38,918 nt of DNA from JACMQX01 sp044225675 (GTDB lineage Bacteria > Pseudomonadota > Gammaproteobacteria > Burkholderiales > Burkholderiaceae_C), in contig JBGAIH010000041.1 of the NCBI GenBank assembly GCA_044225675.1, forward strand, positions 1-38,918. Direction: 5' to 3'. Shown piece by piece: positions 1-8,180 of this stretch. Below the pieces are notes generated by a model. The model was not told the origin of the DNA. It saw only the letters and a program-made list of their open reading frames with translations, and ran no database searches. Made by a program: the position numbers and the translations under genes. Numbering within the stretch: the first letter of the stretch is position 1; each line of letters begins with the position of its first letter.

Positions 1-58
1 ATTCAGGCGTATCCTATGTTGCGCCGCAGCAATTCGTCTGCATGCACAGGATTTCTCC

Positions 59-1324
59 ATGCCGCGCTCCTTCACCGCCAAATGGCTGCAGACGCCCCGA
101 CTCAATGGCGTCGGCCAGCTTCTGCGCGCCACGCGGATGCTCCAGCGCGCCCTCGCGCATCTGCCGGTCCCGCCGGCCGCTCCCCCGGCCGCAACCTCAT
201 CCGGCCCCGCCACACCCCGACGCGCCGAAGGCCCGGGCGCGACGCGCCGCGGCCTCGTGATCGACGCCGCGCTGCGCGAGCTTCTGCCCGCCGAGGCCGA
301 CTCGCAGCCGCCTGAACTCGGCGCGCGCGACGCCTCGGACCTGCAGGTGTCCCGAGACGCCAGGGGCCCGGACGCTTCGCCCACCGCTGCCAGAAGCCCT
401 TCGGCGGCACCGCAACCGCCCGCCACAGCCCCCGCCCCGCGCGCCTCGGCCCGGGCCTTCCGCAATGACAGCTTCGAGTGGGAAGGCGCACGCTGGCCTT
501 TCCGGCTCTACGTGCCCTCGGGCATCGGCGATGAACCGCTGCCGCTGGTCGTGCTGCTGCACGGCTGCACCCAGACCGCCACCGACTTCGCCCTGGGCAC
601 GGCCATGAATGCGCAGGCCGAACTCGCCAAGTGCTACGTGCTCTATCCGGAACAGCTGCAAAAGGCCAACCACTCGCGCTGCTGGAACTGGTTCGAGCCG
701 GCCAACCAGAAGCGCGACACCGGAGAGGCCGGCATGATCGCCGCGCTCACGCGTCAGACGCTGGGGCGCCGCCAGGTCGACCCGTCACGGGTCTACGTGG
801 CTGGCCTGTCGGCCGGCGGCGCGATGGCGTCGATCCTGGGGGCGCTCTACCCCGACCTGTTCGCCGCCGTGGGCGTGCATTCGGGCCTGCCCTGCGGCGC
901 CGCGTGGGACATCCCTTCGGCGTTCTCGGCCATGCGCTCGGGCCCGCCCGCCGCCGCGCCGGCCGGGCGCCTGCCGCCCGTGGCCACCATCGTGTTCCAC
1001 GGCACGGCCGACCGCACCGTGCATCCGGACAACGGCGAGCGCATCGCCCAGGCGGCAGTCAAGGCGGTGCAGTTCCATGGCCGCCCGCTCGAGCGGCGCG
1101 AAAGCACGGAGGAGGGCGCCGGCGCCCGGCCGGCGCTGCGCACCCGCTACCTGGCGGACGACGGCACGCCCTGGGTGGAACACTGGGAGATCGATGCCGG
1201 CACGCACGGCTGGTCGGGCGGCGACACGGCCGGCTCGCACACCGATCCGCGCGGCCCGTCGGCGACGGCCGCCATGATGGCGTTCTTCCTGCAGCACCGG
1301 CTGCCGCGCACAGCCGGCCGCTGA
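59..1324 (+). CDS. PHB depolymerase family esterase
   Basis: This 421-residue protein belongs to the alpha/beta-hydrolase esterases related to short-chain poly(3-hydroxybutyrate) depolymerases, which cleave polyester or aryl-ester bonds. The catalytic region starts near residue 135 after a Pro/Ala-rich linker (about 36-130). Visible elements are the oxyanion-type HGC at 168-170, the lipase box G-L-S-A-G with nucleophile Ser251, Asp318 in HGTAD and His383 in GTHGW, a complete triad. The N-terminus (QLLRATRMLQRAL) is an amphipathic segment, not a signal peptide, so a cytoplasmic or granule-associated location is likelier than secretion. The ATG at 59 is preceded by AGGA. The gene ends two bases from the convergent GNAT gene. 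The substrate cannot be told from sequence. Confidence 0.88.
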   Translation: MPRSFTAKWLQTPRLNGVGQLLRATRMLQRALAHLPVPPAAPPAATSSGPATPRRAEGPGATRRGLVIDAALRELLPAEADSQPPELGARDASDLQVSRDARGPDASPTAARSPSAAPQPPATAPAPRASARAFRNDSFEWEGARWPFRLYVPSGIGDEPLPLVVLLHGCTQTATDFALGTAMNAQAELAKCYVLYPEQLQKANHSRCWNWFEPANQKRDTGEAGMIAALTRQTLGRRQVDPSRVYVAGLSAGGAMASILGALYPDLFAAVGVHSGLPCGAAWDIPSAFSAMRSGPPAAAPAGRLPPVATIVFHGTADRTVHPDNGERIAQAAVKAVQFHGRPLERRESTEEGAGARPALRTRYLADDGTPWVEHWEIDAGTHGWSGGDTAGSHTDPRGPSATAAMMAFFLQHRLPRTAGR

Positions 1325-1326
1325 GC

Positions 1327-1635
1327 TCAGATCCGGAAGGCCGCCTGCGTCTCGGGCCGCACGAGGTCGATGTACTCGGCGCGGTGCTTGCGGATGTAGC
1401 CCGCAATGAACTGGCAGGCGGGGATCACGGCCAGCCCTTGCGCCCGCGCATCGTCCAGCACCCCCTTGGCGATGAACGAGCCCACACCCTTGCCCTCGTT
1501 GCCGGGCAGCACCTCGATGTGGCTGAACAGAATGCTGCCCTTGGGCAGGTTGTACTCGCAGTAGCCGACGAGCTTGCCGTCGTCCAGCGCCTCGTAGCGG
1601 TGGCGCTCGGGTTCGTTCCTGAGTTCGAGGGTCAT
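1327..1635 (-). CDS. Small GNAT-fold N-acetyltransferase
   Basis: A 102-residue protein of the short GNAT-fold group (YidJ/NATD1-like). These are single-domain acetyltransferase-like proteins, usually of unknown acceptor. The core reads HIEVLPGNEGKGVGS, where the Gln/Arg-x-x-Gly-x-Gly acetyl-CoA loop is represented by NEGKGVG, followed by an IPACQFIAGYI segment and a conserved C-terminal Tyr. I start it at the ATG at 1635 (MTLELRNEPE). An upstream ATG at 1689 adds 18 residues that do not look like the family. It is convergent with the esterase gene with a two-base gap. Family placement is firm, function unknown. Confidence 0.8.
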   Translation of the reverse strand: MTLELRNEPERHRYEALDDGKLVGYCEYNLPKGSILFSHIEVLPGNEGKGVGSFIAKGVLDDARAQGLAVIPACQFIAGYIRKHRAEYIDLVRPETQAAFRI

Positions 1636-1828
1636 GAGGTCGTGTCGGTGGGTCAGGCAGAAGGCTGCGGGGCCGGAGCGCGGGCGCAACCCGGCGTTCG
1701 GCCCATGTTAACGGCTGCCCCGCCGGCCGTCATGGCGTTTCGCAAAGACCTATGCTCGGGGTTTGTGGGGCGCAGGAGCGCCGACGAGACCGGCGGCGGA
1801 TGCCCGCCCCCCCCAGGAGACCCGACCC

Positions 1829-2455
1829 ATGACCATCGCCCTGTATGCCTGGGACACGCCCAACGGCCGCAAGATCAGCGTTGCGCTCGAAGAGATGGGC
1901 CTGTCCTATGCGGTGCACCCGGTGGACATCGGCCAGGGCCGCCAGTTCGACGAAGCCTTCCTGCGCATCAGCCCCAACAACAAGATCCCGGCCATCGTCG
2001 ATCCGCAAGGGCCCGGCGGCAAGCCGGTGAGCATCTTCGAATCGGGCGCGATCCTCATGTACCTCGGCGAGAAGACCGGCCTGTTCTGGCCACTCACGCT
2101 CGCGCAACGGGTGCCGGTGATGGAGTGGCTGATGTTCCAGATGGGCGGCTTTGGGCCCATGCCCGGGCAGGTGCACCACTTCGCGGCGCTGACCGAGCCG
2201 CACCAGCGCGACTACGGCCTGCAGCGCTACCTTACCGAGACGCGGCGCCTCTACGGCGTGATGAACCGGCACCTCGCGCAGCACGACCACTTCGCCGACG
2301 AGCTGTCGATCGCCGACTTCGCCATCGTGGCCTGGGTCTGGCGCCACCCGCGCCACCTCGTCGACCTCGCGGACTTTCCCCATGTGCGGCGCTGGTACGA
2401 GGCGATGATGGCGCGGCCTGGCACGCGGCGCGGCTTTGACGTGCCGTTGACTTGA
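1829..2455 (+). CDS. Glutathione S-transferase, Nu-class/YfcG-like
   Basis: A 208-residue glutathione transferase. The thioredoxin-like N-domain has the Nu-class signature TPNGRKI near residue 10, the SPNNKIPAIVD stretch with the cis-proline, and FESGAIL with the glutamate-serine pair that holds the glutathione gamma-glutamyl group. The helical C-domain includes SIADFAIVAW. This matches E. coli YfcG/YghU-type enzymes, which act as glutathione-dependent disulfide-bond oxidoreductases; that activity is inferred. The ATG at 1829 is chosen because AGGAGA lies nine bases upstream; the frame stays open to 1763 but the extra residues are low-complexity. The last codons and the stop lie inside the first unit of a 32-bp tandem repeat. 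Confidence 0.9.
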   Translation: MTIALYAWDTPNGRKISVALEEMGLSYAVHPVDIGQGRQFDEAFLRISPNNKIPAIVDPQGPGGKPVSIFESGAILMYLGEKTGLFWPLTLAQRVPVMEWLMFQMGGFGPMPGQVHHFAALTEPHQRDYGLQRYLTETRRLYGVMNRHLAQHDHFADELSIADFAIVAWVWRHPRHLVDLADFPHVRRWYEAMMARPGTRRGFDVPLT

Positions 2456-2520
2456 TGCGGCGCGGCTTTGACGTGCCGCTGTCGTGATCCGGCGGGGCTT
2501 CGACGTGCCGCCGTCCTGAT
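2425..2520. repeat. Three tandem 32-bp units overlapping the GST stop codon
   Basis: Three adjacent 32-bp units lie at 2425-2456, 2457-2488 and 2489-2520. Units 1 and 2 differ at only a few positions and unit 3 has diverged further. All keep the core GGCTTYGACGTGCCG and end in TGAT. Unit 1 is the true 3' end of the GST gene (codons for RRGFDVPLT and the stop). Units 2 and 3 repeat that C-terminal coding sequence and its stop downstream of the real stop, so this looks like local duplication of the gene's tail. Confidence 0.9.
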
Positions 2521-2531
2521 GCGCGCGCCGC

Positions 2532-3320
2532 CTACCAGCTGTTGCGCAGTTCCCGCAGGCGGGTGAACACCTCCCGAGGTTCGGGCTGGGCGCCGAGGTC
2601 CGGGAAGCGCTCGCGCAACTGCTCGATCAGCTCGGGGCTCCGCAGGCGGAAGAAGGTGTTGATCTCCTTTTCCTGCGCGAGCGTGGTCACCAGCGGCGCC
2701 GGATCCTGCCCTTCGACGGCCGGCAGCAGGCCCCGCGCGGCGCGGTTGCCGGGTTCGCGCGCGAGCGTGAACTTCAGGTTGTTCTCGATGTAGTCGTGGC
2801 CCGGGTAGAGCCGCGTGTGGCCCGGCAGCGTCGCGAGCTGGGCCGCGAAGGTGTCATACAGCGCGTTCACGTCGCCGCCGTTGTGCACGTTGCCGGCGCC
2901 CGCATTGAACAGCGTGTCGCCCGAGAACAGCGCGGGCTGGTCGGTGTGCGAGCGCAGGCAGATGTGGCACATCGTGTGGCCCGGCGTGTCCAGGCACTCC
3001 AGCTCGATGCGCTTGCCCACCTTGATGATGTCGCCCGCACCCACGCCCCGGTCGACGCCGTCGATCTTGCTGGCGGCCTTGTGGTGCGCGATCAGCTTCG
3101 CGCCGGTGGCGGCGATCACCGCCGCGTTGCCGCCCGTGTGGTCGTGGTGCTCGTGGGTGTTGAGCACCTGGGTGATCTGCCAGCCCTTGACCTTGGCCGT
3201 GTTCAGGCACTTCTCATGGTCCAGCGGATCGATGGCCAGCGCCTCGCCGGTGTCGGGGCAGGCGACGAGGTAGTTGTAGTTGCGGTACGAATTGCCCGTC
3301 CAGATGCGTTCAACGATCAT
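2532..3320 (-). CDS. gloB: Hydroxyacylglutathione hydrolase (glyoxalase II)
   Basis: A 262-residue metallo-beta-lactamase-fold enzyme that hydrolyses S-D-lactoylglutathione to D-lactate and glutathione in methylglyoxal detoxification. The binuclear metal motif THEHHDH is at 55-61 (ligands His56, His58, Asp60, His61). Further ligands are in DTPGHTMCH, SGDTLF and YPGHDYI. The C-terminal helical glutathione-binding region ends with an FTRLRELR segment. Length is normal for the family. The ATG at 3320 begins MIVERIWTGNSYRNYNYLV, a typical GloB start. The glutathione transferase next door on the opposite strand makes a small glutathione-related neighbourhood, though the two are not one operon. Confidence 0.93.
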   Translation of the reverse strand: MIVERIWTGNSYRNYNYLVACPDTGEALAIDPLDHEKCLNTAKVKGWQITQVLNTHEHHDHTGGNAAVIAATGAKLIAHHKAASKIDGVDRGVGAGDIIKVGKRIELECLDTPGHTMCHICLRSHTDQPALFSGDTLFNAGAGNVHNGGDVNALYDTFAAQLATLPGHTRLYPGHDYIENNLKFTLAREPGNRAARGLLPAVEGQDPAPLVTTLAQEKEINTFFRLRSPELIEQLRERFPDLGAQPEPREVFTRLRELRNSW

Positions 3321-3425
3321 GGTCTGTGAAATCCTCAGTAAGGGGCGGCAAAGCCGTTGCGGCCGGCGGGCGCGGCGGCCAGGTCGGCCTCCGTCGCGTT
3401 GGTCATGGTCGAGTCGGGCCCGAGT

Positions 3426-5759
3426 TCAGGCCTCGTCATGCATCAGTGCCCACAGGCGGTGGGGCGACAGCGGCATCTGCAGCAGCGGCGCCTTGGCGCC
3501 ATGTCCGGCGCGCGCCAGCGCGTCGGCCACCGCGTTCACGACCACCGGCGTCGCGCCGATCGTGCCGAGCTCGCCGACGCCCTTGACGCCCAGGGGATTG
3601 TTCTTGCACGGGGTCGACTCGTCCATCTGCGTGACGAACATCGCCCGGGCGACGTCGGCGCGTGGTGCGCCGTAGTCCATCAGGCTGCCGGTCAGCGGCT
3701 GGCCGGTTTCGCGGTCGTAGACCACGCGCTCGTGCAGCGCCTGGCCGAGGCCCTGCACCGCACCGCCGTCGAGCTGGCCGCGCACGATCATCGGGTTGAC
3801 GACGCGGCCCACGTCGTTGACCGAGGCATAGGCGACGACCTCCACCTCGCCCGTCGCCAGGTCCAGCTCCACCTCGCACACATGGCAGCCGTTGGGCCAG
3901 GTCGGCCCGGCCACCGTGTTCGTGCTGTCCACGAAGATCCGCCCCTCGGGCTGGCGACCGGCCAGCTCGAACAGGCCGATCTTCAGATCGGTGCCGGCCA
4001 CGCTGTAGGCGCCGGCTTCGTAGCGCACGTCATCGGCCGCCACCTCGAACTCGCGGGCGGCCAGGTCCCGGCCGAGGGCGATGGTGCGCTCCGAGCCCAC
4101 GCGCACCGACGAGCCGCCGGTGAACAGCGAGCGCGAGCCCGCGCTGCCGAAGCCGTCGCCCCGGTCGGTGTCGCCCAGCACGATGCGCACCTTGTCGATC
4201 GGCACGCCGAACGCATCCACCACGAGCTGCGCCAGCGTGGTGAGGATGCCCTGGCCCATCGCGTTCACGGCCGAAAACACCTCGATCACGCCGTCGGGCG
4301 TGACCTGCACCGTCACCCGTTCCTCCAGCACGTTGCCGCCGGTCCATTCAAGAAAAGTCGCCAGGCCCAGCCCGCGCTGGCGGCCCCGGGCAGCCGACGC
4401 GGCCGCGCGTTCGGCAAAGCCGTCCCAGCCGGCCAGCGCGAGACCCTGGTCCATCACGTGCTCGAAGCGGCCCGTGTCGTAGGTCTGGCCCATCGGATTC
4501 CTGTAGGGCATCTGCTCCGGCCGGATGAAGTTGCGCCGGCGCAGCGCGACGCGGTCGATGCCGGTCTGCCGCGCGGCCTCGTCCATCAACCGCTCCATGA
4601 TGAAGATCGCCTCGGGCCGGCCCGCTCCCCGGTAGGCACCGGTCGGCGCGGTGTTGGTCACCACCGCCCGGAAGCGGAAGTCGACGAGGGTGATGTCATA
4701 GACGCTGGTCTGCACCCACGGGCCGATCAGCAGCTGGATCGCCACGCCGGTGCCCGTGGGGTAGGCGCCGACGTTGGCCAGCGAATGCACGCGCAGCGCG
4801 AGGATGCGGCCGCTCGCGTCAAGCGCCAGCTCGGCATGGCTTTGCAGGTCGCGGCCATGGTGCGAGGACAGGAACTCCTCGCTGCGGTCGGCCACCCACT
4901 GCACCGGCCGGCCAAGCCGGTGGGCGCAGAACGCCACCGCGATGTCCTCCGGGTACGCGCCGGTCTTCATGCCGAAGCCGCCGCCCACGTCACCCACCAC
5001 GACGCGGGCCTGTTCCTTGGCCAGCCCGAGCGCATCGGCCACCGAGTTGCGCACGCCCGAGGGCATCTGCGTGCTCATGCGCAGCGTGAGCCGGCCCTTG
5101 TCCATGAAGGCCAGCACCGCGCGCGGCTCCAACGTGAGGGCGACAATGCGCTGGTTGGTGATGTCGAGCCGCACCACGTGCGCGGCCCGCGCGAAGGCTT
5201 CGTCCGCCGCCGTGGCATTGCCGTAGCGCGCCTCGGCCGCCACGTTGCCCGGGCCGTCCTCCAGCAGCTGCGGCGCGCCGTCGGCCAGCGCGTCGTCCAG
5301 GGCCACCGCCATGGGCAGCTCCTCGTAGTCCACCGCCACGGCCTCGGCCGCATCGAGCGCCTGCTGCAGGCTCTCGGCCACCACGATGGCGACCGGCTCG
5401 CCCACGAAACGCACCCGCTCATGCGCGAGGGCGCGGCGCGGCGGCGACACGCCGGGGCCGGCGCCCGCACGCGGAAAGGTCGACAGCGGCATCGGCTTGA
5501 CGCCCTCGGCCACGAGGTCGGCGCCCGAGTAGACCGCGAGCACCCCGGGCAGGGCGCGCGCCGCCGCCGTGTCCACGGACAGGATCTTCGCGTGCGGATA
5601 GGGAGATCGCACGAAGCACACCTGGCCCTGGCCGGGCATGGCCGCATCGCCCGCGTAAAGCCCCCGGCCGAGGAGCAGTCCCTCGTCCTCCAGGCGGCGC
5701 ACGGCCTGGCCGCTGCCGAAACGCGTGGGTGTGTCGGGAGAGAGGGTATCGATGCTCAC
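3426..5759 (-). CDS. Molybdenum hydroxylase large subunit, form II CoxL type
   Basis: A 777-residue molybdopterin-binding subunit of the xanthine dehydrogenase/aldehyde oxidase/CO dehydrogenase family. Visible parts are the N-terminal a/b hammerhead (RRLEDEGLLLGRGLYAGD), VGDVGGGFGMK for cofactor binding, and NPLGVKGVGELG with the conserved catalytic glutamate. The loop at residues 375-381 is AYRGAGR, the form II signature. It lacks the cysteine of true CO dehydrogenases (AYxCSFR), so CO oxidation is unlikely and an aldehyde or N-heterocycle substrate is more plausible. I prefer the GTG at 5759 because GAGG lies about ten bases upstream; an ATG at 5798 would add 13 residues. No iron-sulfur or FAD subunit gene lies next to it. 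Confidence 0.85.
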   Translation of the reverse strand: MSIDTLSPDTPTRFGSGQAVRRLEDEGLLLGRGLYAGDAAMPGQGQVCFVRSPYPHAKILSVDTAAARALPGVLAVYSGADLVAEGVKPMPLSTFPRAGAGPGVSPPRRALAHERVRFVGEPVAIVVAESLQQALDAAEAVAVDYEELPMAVALDDALADGAPQLLEDGPGNVAAEARYGNATAADEAFARAAHVVRLDITNQRIVALTLEPRAVLAFMDKGRLTLRMSTQMPSGVRNSVADALGLAKEQARVVVGDVGGGFGMKTGAYPEDIAVAFCAHRLGRPVQWVADRSEEFLSSHHGRDLQSHAELALDASGRILALRVHSLANVGAYPTGTGVAIQLLIGPWVQTSVYDITLVDFRFRAVVTNTAPTGAYRGAGRPEAIFIMERLMDEAARQTGIDRVALRRRNFIRPEQMPYRNPMGQTYDTGRFEHVMDQGLALAGWDGFAERAAASAARGRQRGLGLATFLEWTGGNVLEERVTVQVTPDGVIEVFSAVNAMGQGILTTLAQLVVDAFGVPIDKVRIVLGDTDRGDGFGSAGSRSLFTGGSSVRVGSERTIALGRDLAAREFEVAADDVRYEAGAYSVAGTDLKIGLFELAGRQPEGRIFVDSTNTVAGPTWPNGCHVCEVELDLATGEVEVVAYASVNDVGRVVNPMIVRGQLDGGAVQGLGQALHERVVYDRETGQPLTGSLMDYGAPRADVARAMFVTQMDESTPCKNNPLGVKGVGELGTIGATPVVVNAVADALARAGHGAKAPLLQMPLSPHRLWALMHDEA

Positions 5760-5850
5760 GGAAGACCTCGGTGGGGTGGCTGCGGGGAAGGGCAGCACCG
5801 ACTATAGAACCGATTGCGAATCCCGGCAGCAGGCAGGGAACGGGGGCCGC

Positions 5851-6819
5851 TCAGGGGCCGCGCGTGCGCTTGTCCTCGGCCCGCTCGCCCGTCATCTTCT
5901 CGCCCATCCAGCGCAGCAGGTCGAGCCACATCTGCCGTGTCTCGGCGTCCAGCGGTGTGCGCATGGAGTTGGGCAGCTCGATGGTCACGACCGGCACGCC
6001 CTTGTGCACGCCGCCGTAATTGCCGAGCGAGCCCGGAAAGATGCCGACCTGGTCGAGATACAGGCGGCCAAGGCGCGACGGCGGCACCGAAGGGCCGTCG
6101 AAGTCGAGCACGCCATAGGGCGCGTGGATGCTGACGATGAGATGCGGCTTGAACTGCTGCATCTCGGCATGCACAAGCTGGGTCTCGGGCTCGGACAGCG
6201 GGCGCGGGCCGGGGTAGCGGCGCGGGTCCTTGCGGGTGCGCTTTTCCCAGTAGACGCGTGCATCGCGCTCCCATTGCGGGGTGGGGAAATTGCGGTTGAG
6301 GTCCACGCCATTGGCATTGACGCGGGTGGGCGGGCGTGCCAGCAGGCCATCGGGATTGACCGCCGGGATGAAGCGCCAGTGCACCGCCTGCGGCATCTGC
6401 GCAGGCTGCTCGGACGCCAGCCGGATCCAGTGCAGCGCCACCGAGGCCGACGACAGCTCGTCGCCGTGGATGCCGCCGATCACCAGCACGCGCAGCCGCG
6501 CGCCTTCGGCCGCCACGTCGCGGCTGTAGATCGGCCGGCCCCGCACCGAGGTGGCGCCCGTGGGCCGAAGGCCCGCCGCCTCGCACAGCGCCGCGTTCAC
6601 GTTGGGCAGCCGGGCCACGAAGCTGTCGCAGGGCGAGGAGGCTGCGGATGCAGCGGCGGACGCACCGGCGGACGCAGCCAGCGCAGCCGGCACGCCCTGC
6701 GGCGCAGCGTGTGTCGGCCCGGCAACACAGGCCGCCGCGAACACGGCCGCGCTTGCGAGGGCGCGCAGCGCGCTCCTAAACTCAAGCCCATGTACACGCG
6801 CTGCCCCAAGTGCGGCCAC
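5851..6819 (-). CDS. M14 zinc carboxypeptidase, MpaA-like murein peptide amidase
   Basis: An exported member of peptidase family M14, closest in motif pattern to murein peptide amidase MpaA, which cleaves the gamma-D-glutamyl-diaminopimelate bond in muropeptides. Zinc-ligand motifs are GGIHGDE (His and Glu) and SIHAPYG (His). Substrate-binding NPDG and NGVDLNRNFP follow the family order, and the general base is in TIELP. A hydrophobic stretch ending PTHA looks like a signal peptide, so action in the periplasm is likely. The start is uncertain. The GTG at 6819 used here overlaps the divergent gene at 6790 by 30 bp. A GTG at 6744 shortens the signal peptide too much, and a CTG at 6768 preceded by AGGAG is another option. 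Confidence 0.78.
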   Translation of the reverse strand: MAALGAARVHGLEFRSALRALASAAVFAAACVAGPTHAAPQGVPAALAASAGASAAASAASSPCDSFVARLPNVNAALCEAAGLRPTGATSVRGRPIYSRDVAAEGARLRVLVIGGIHGDELSSASVALHWIRLASEQPAQMPQAVHWRFIPAVNPDGLLARPPTRVNANGVDLNRNFPTPQWERDARVYWEKRTRKDPRRYPGPRPLSEPETQLVHAEMQQFKPHLIVSIHAPYGVLDFDGPSVPPSRLGRLYLDQVGIFPGSLGNYGGVHKGVPVVTIELPNSMRTPLDAETRQMWLDLLRWMGEKMTGERAEDKRTRGP

Positions 6820-7605
6820 GCGCCGCTGCCCGCCGACCAGTCGCTGCCGGCGGCCTGCGGCGGCTGCGGCGTGATCCTGGCCAAGGTCGGCCAGACCGTG
6901 CGACGCGGCGCTGCGCCCCTGCGGACCCCGGGCCTCGCAGGAGCCGGGCGTGGAAGGGACCCCCACGAGGCCGAATCTGGCGCCGGGGACGGAGCCCGCA
7001 GCGCGCTGCGCCGCTTCGCCGCGCTGCTGGCGTACCTGCCCGAGCGCGTCGATCCGCTGCGCTGGTGGCTGCGCGCGGCCCTGCTGGCGGCGTTCACCGT
7101 CTGGGGCGTCGCGCTGATCGCTGCCGACTACCGCACCGGCGAGATCGGAAGCTCGTTCATCCACCGTCCACTGCTGATTTTTCATGAGGCTGGCCATGTC
7201 GTGTTCATGATACTGGGCCACTGGATGATGGTCCTGGGCGGCACGCTCGGCCAGCTCATCATGCCGCTGGTGCTCGGCACGGCGCTGCTCGTGAAGAACC
7301 GCGACAACTTCGGCGCGGCCCTGGGCCTGTGGCTCGTGGGCGTGTCCGTGCTCGACGTCGCGCCCTACGTGTACGATGCGCTCGAGCCGCAACTGATGCT
7401 GCTGAGCGGGCGCACCGGCGAGGAGGGAGGCCACGACTGGATCTTCCTGCTGTCCTCCATGGGCCTGCTGCAGCGGGCCCAGACGCTGGGCGGCCTGGTC
7501 CACAAGCTGGGCGCTGCCCTGGTCCTGCTGTCGCTGGCCTGGGCTGCCTGGATCGTCCGCATGCAGCACCCGCGCCTGAGCCCCGACACCTTGCACGAAG
7601 AATGA
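6790..7605 (+). CDS. Zinc-ribbon membrane protein with HEAGH motif (M50-like)
   Basis: A 271-residue protein. Residues 5-26 form a zinc ribbon (CPKC...CGGC). After a low-complexity linker comes a membrane domain with several hydrophobic segments (about 88-112, 125-147, 150-168, 175-192, 240-258). HEAGH at 132-136 followed by a glycine-rich turn resembles the active-site helix of M50/site-2-protease-like enzymes, and LDVAPY near 189 could supply the third ligand. Proteolysis is an inference. The gene opens an operon: its TGA overlaps the ATG of the OmpA-domain gene, and two caspase genes follow. There is no strong ribosome-binding site. Confidence 0.7.
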   Translation: MYTRCPKCGHAPLPADQSLPAACGGCGVILAKVGQTVRRGAAPLRTPGLAGAGRGRDPHEAESGAGDGARSALRRFAALLAYLPERVDPLRWWLRAALLAAFTVWGVALIAADYRTGEIGSSFIHRPLLIFHEAGHVVFMILGHWMMVLGGTLGQLIMPLVLGTALLVKNRDNFGAALGLWLVGVSVLDVAPYVYDALEPQLMLLSGRTGEEGGHDWIFLLSSMGLLQRAQTLGGLVHKLGAALVLLSLAWAAWIVRMQHPRLSPDTLHEE

Positions 7606-8180
7606 CGCCACCACCGACCGACCCGCGCGCCTTGACGGCGCCCCTCACCCGCCTGGCCGCACAGGCCACCCTCGCCGCCCTGGCCGCTCTCACTGCGCTG
7701 ACGGCCCTGCCCGCCGGAGCGCAGACGCCGCCGGACGCTGCGGCCGGCGCCGCCACCCCCACGGCCGAGCAGATGATCGAAAAGCTCACGCCGCCGCCGC
7801 GCACGCGCAGCCTGCGCAACCTCACGGTGGAGGCGGTGCCGCCGGCCTCGCTGTCGCTGCTGATCCAGTTCGACTTCGACTCGGCGCGGGTGCGGCCCGA
7901 AAGCCGCCCCGCCCTCGCCAACCTGGCCGTCGCCATGAAGTCCGACAAGCTCGCCAGCGCCCGGTTCGCCATCGAAGGCCACACCGACGCCAAGGGCCGC
8001 GCCGACTACAACCTGCGCCTGAGCCAGCAGCGCGCCGAAGCCGTGCGCGATCTGCTCAAGGGCGAGGGCGTGGACGCGTCGCGCCTCGTCGCATCGGGCA
8101 AGGGCTCGGCCGAGCCCGCCAACAAGGACGATCCGATGGCGGCAGAAAACCGCCGCGTGCGCATCGTCAACCTCGAATGA
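7602..8180 (+). CDS. OmpA-domain cell-wall-binding protein
   Basis: A 192-residue exported protein. A long hydrophobic N-terminal segment ends near residue 41 (PAGAQ), consistent with a signal peptide. The C-terminal OmpA/MotB domain (about 85-192) begins LLIQFDFDSARVRPES and carries the peptidoglycan-binding signature EGHTDAKGRADYN...LSQQRA. There is no beta-barrel, so this is a periplasmic peptidoglycan anchor. It overlaps the genes on both sides by ATGA (7602-7605 and 8177-8180), which suggests translational coupling with the HEAGH protein and the first caspase. The start is fixed by the upstream overlap; the frame is open further upstream but only inside the preceding gene. Confidence 0.9.
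   Translation: MTPPPTDPRALTAPLTRLAAQATLAALAALTALTALPAGAQTPPDAAAGAATPTAEQMIEKLTPPPRTRSLRNLTVEAVPPASLSLLIQFDFDSARVRPESRPALANLAVAMKSDKLASARFAIEGHTDAKGRADYNLRLSQQRAEAVRDLLKGEGVDASRLVASGKGSAEPANKDDPMAAENRRVRIVNLE

Noticed and set aside
1829..2455. Maleylacetoacetate isomerase to supply the fumarylacetoacetase
   Set aside because: The sequence has Nu-class TPNG and SPNNKIP motifs rather than the zeta-class SSCSxRVRI motif, and it is over 24 kb away.
3426..5759. Aerobic carbon monoxide dehydrogenase
   Set aside because: The active-site loop is AYRGAGR, lacking the cysteine of true form I CoxL, and the small and medium subunits are absent.
3357..5807. An 816-codon open plus-strand frame opposite the molybdenum hydroxylase
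   Set aside because: Its translation is His/Arg/Ala-rich with no family motifs and mirrors the minus-strand gene, as expected for high-GC DNA.
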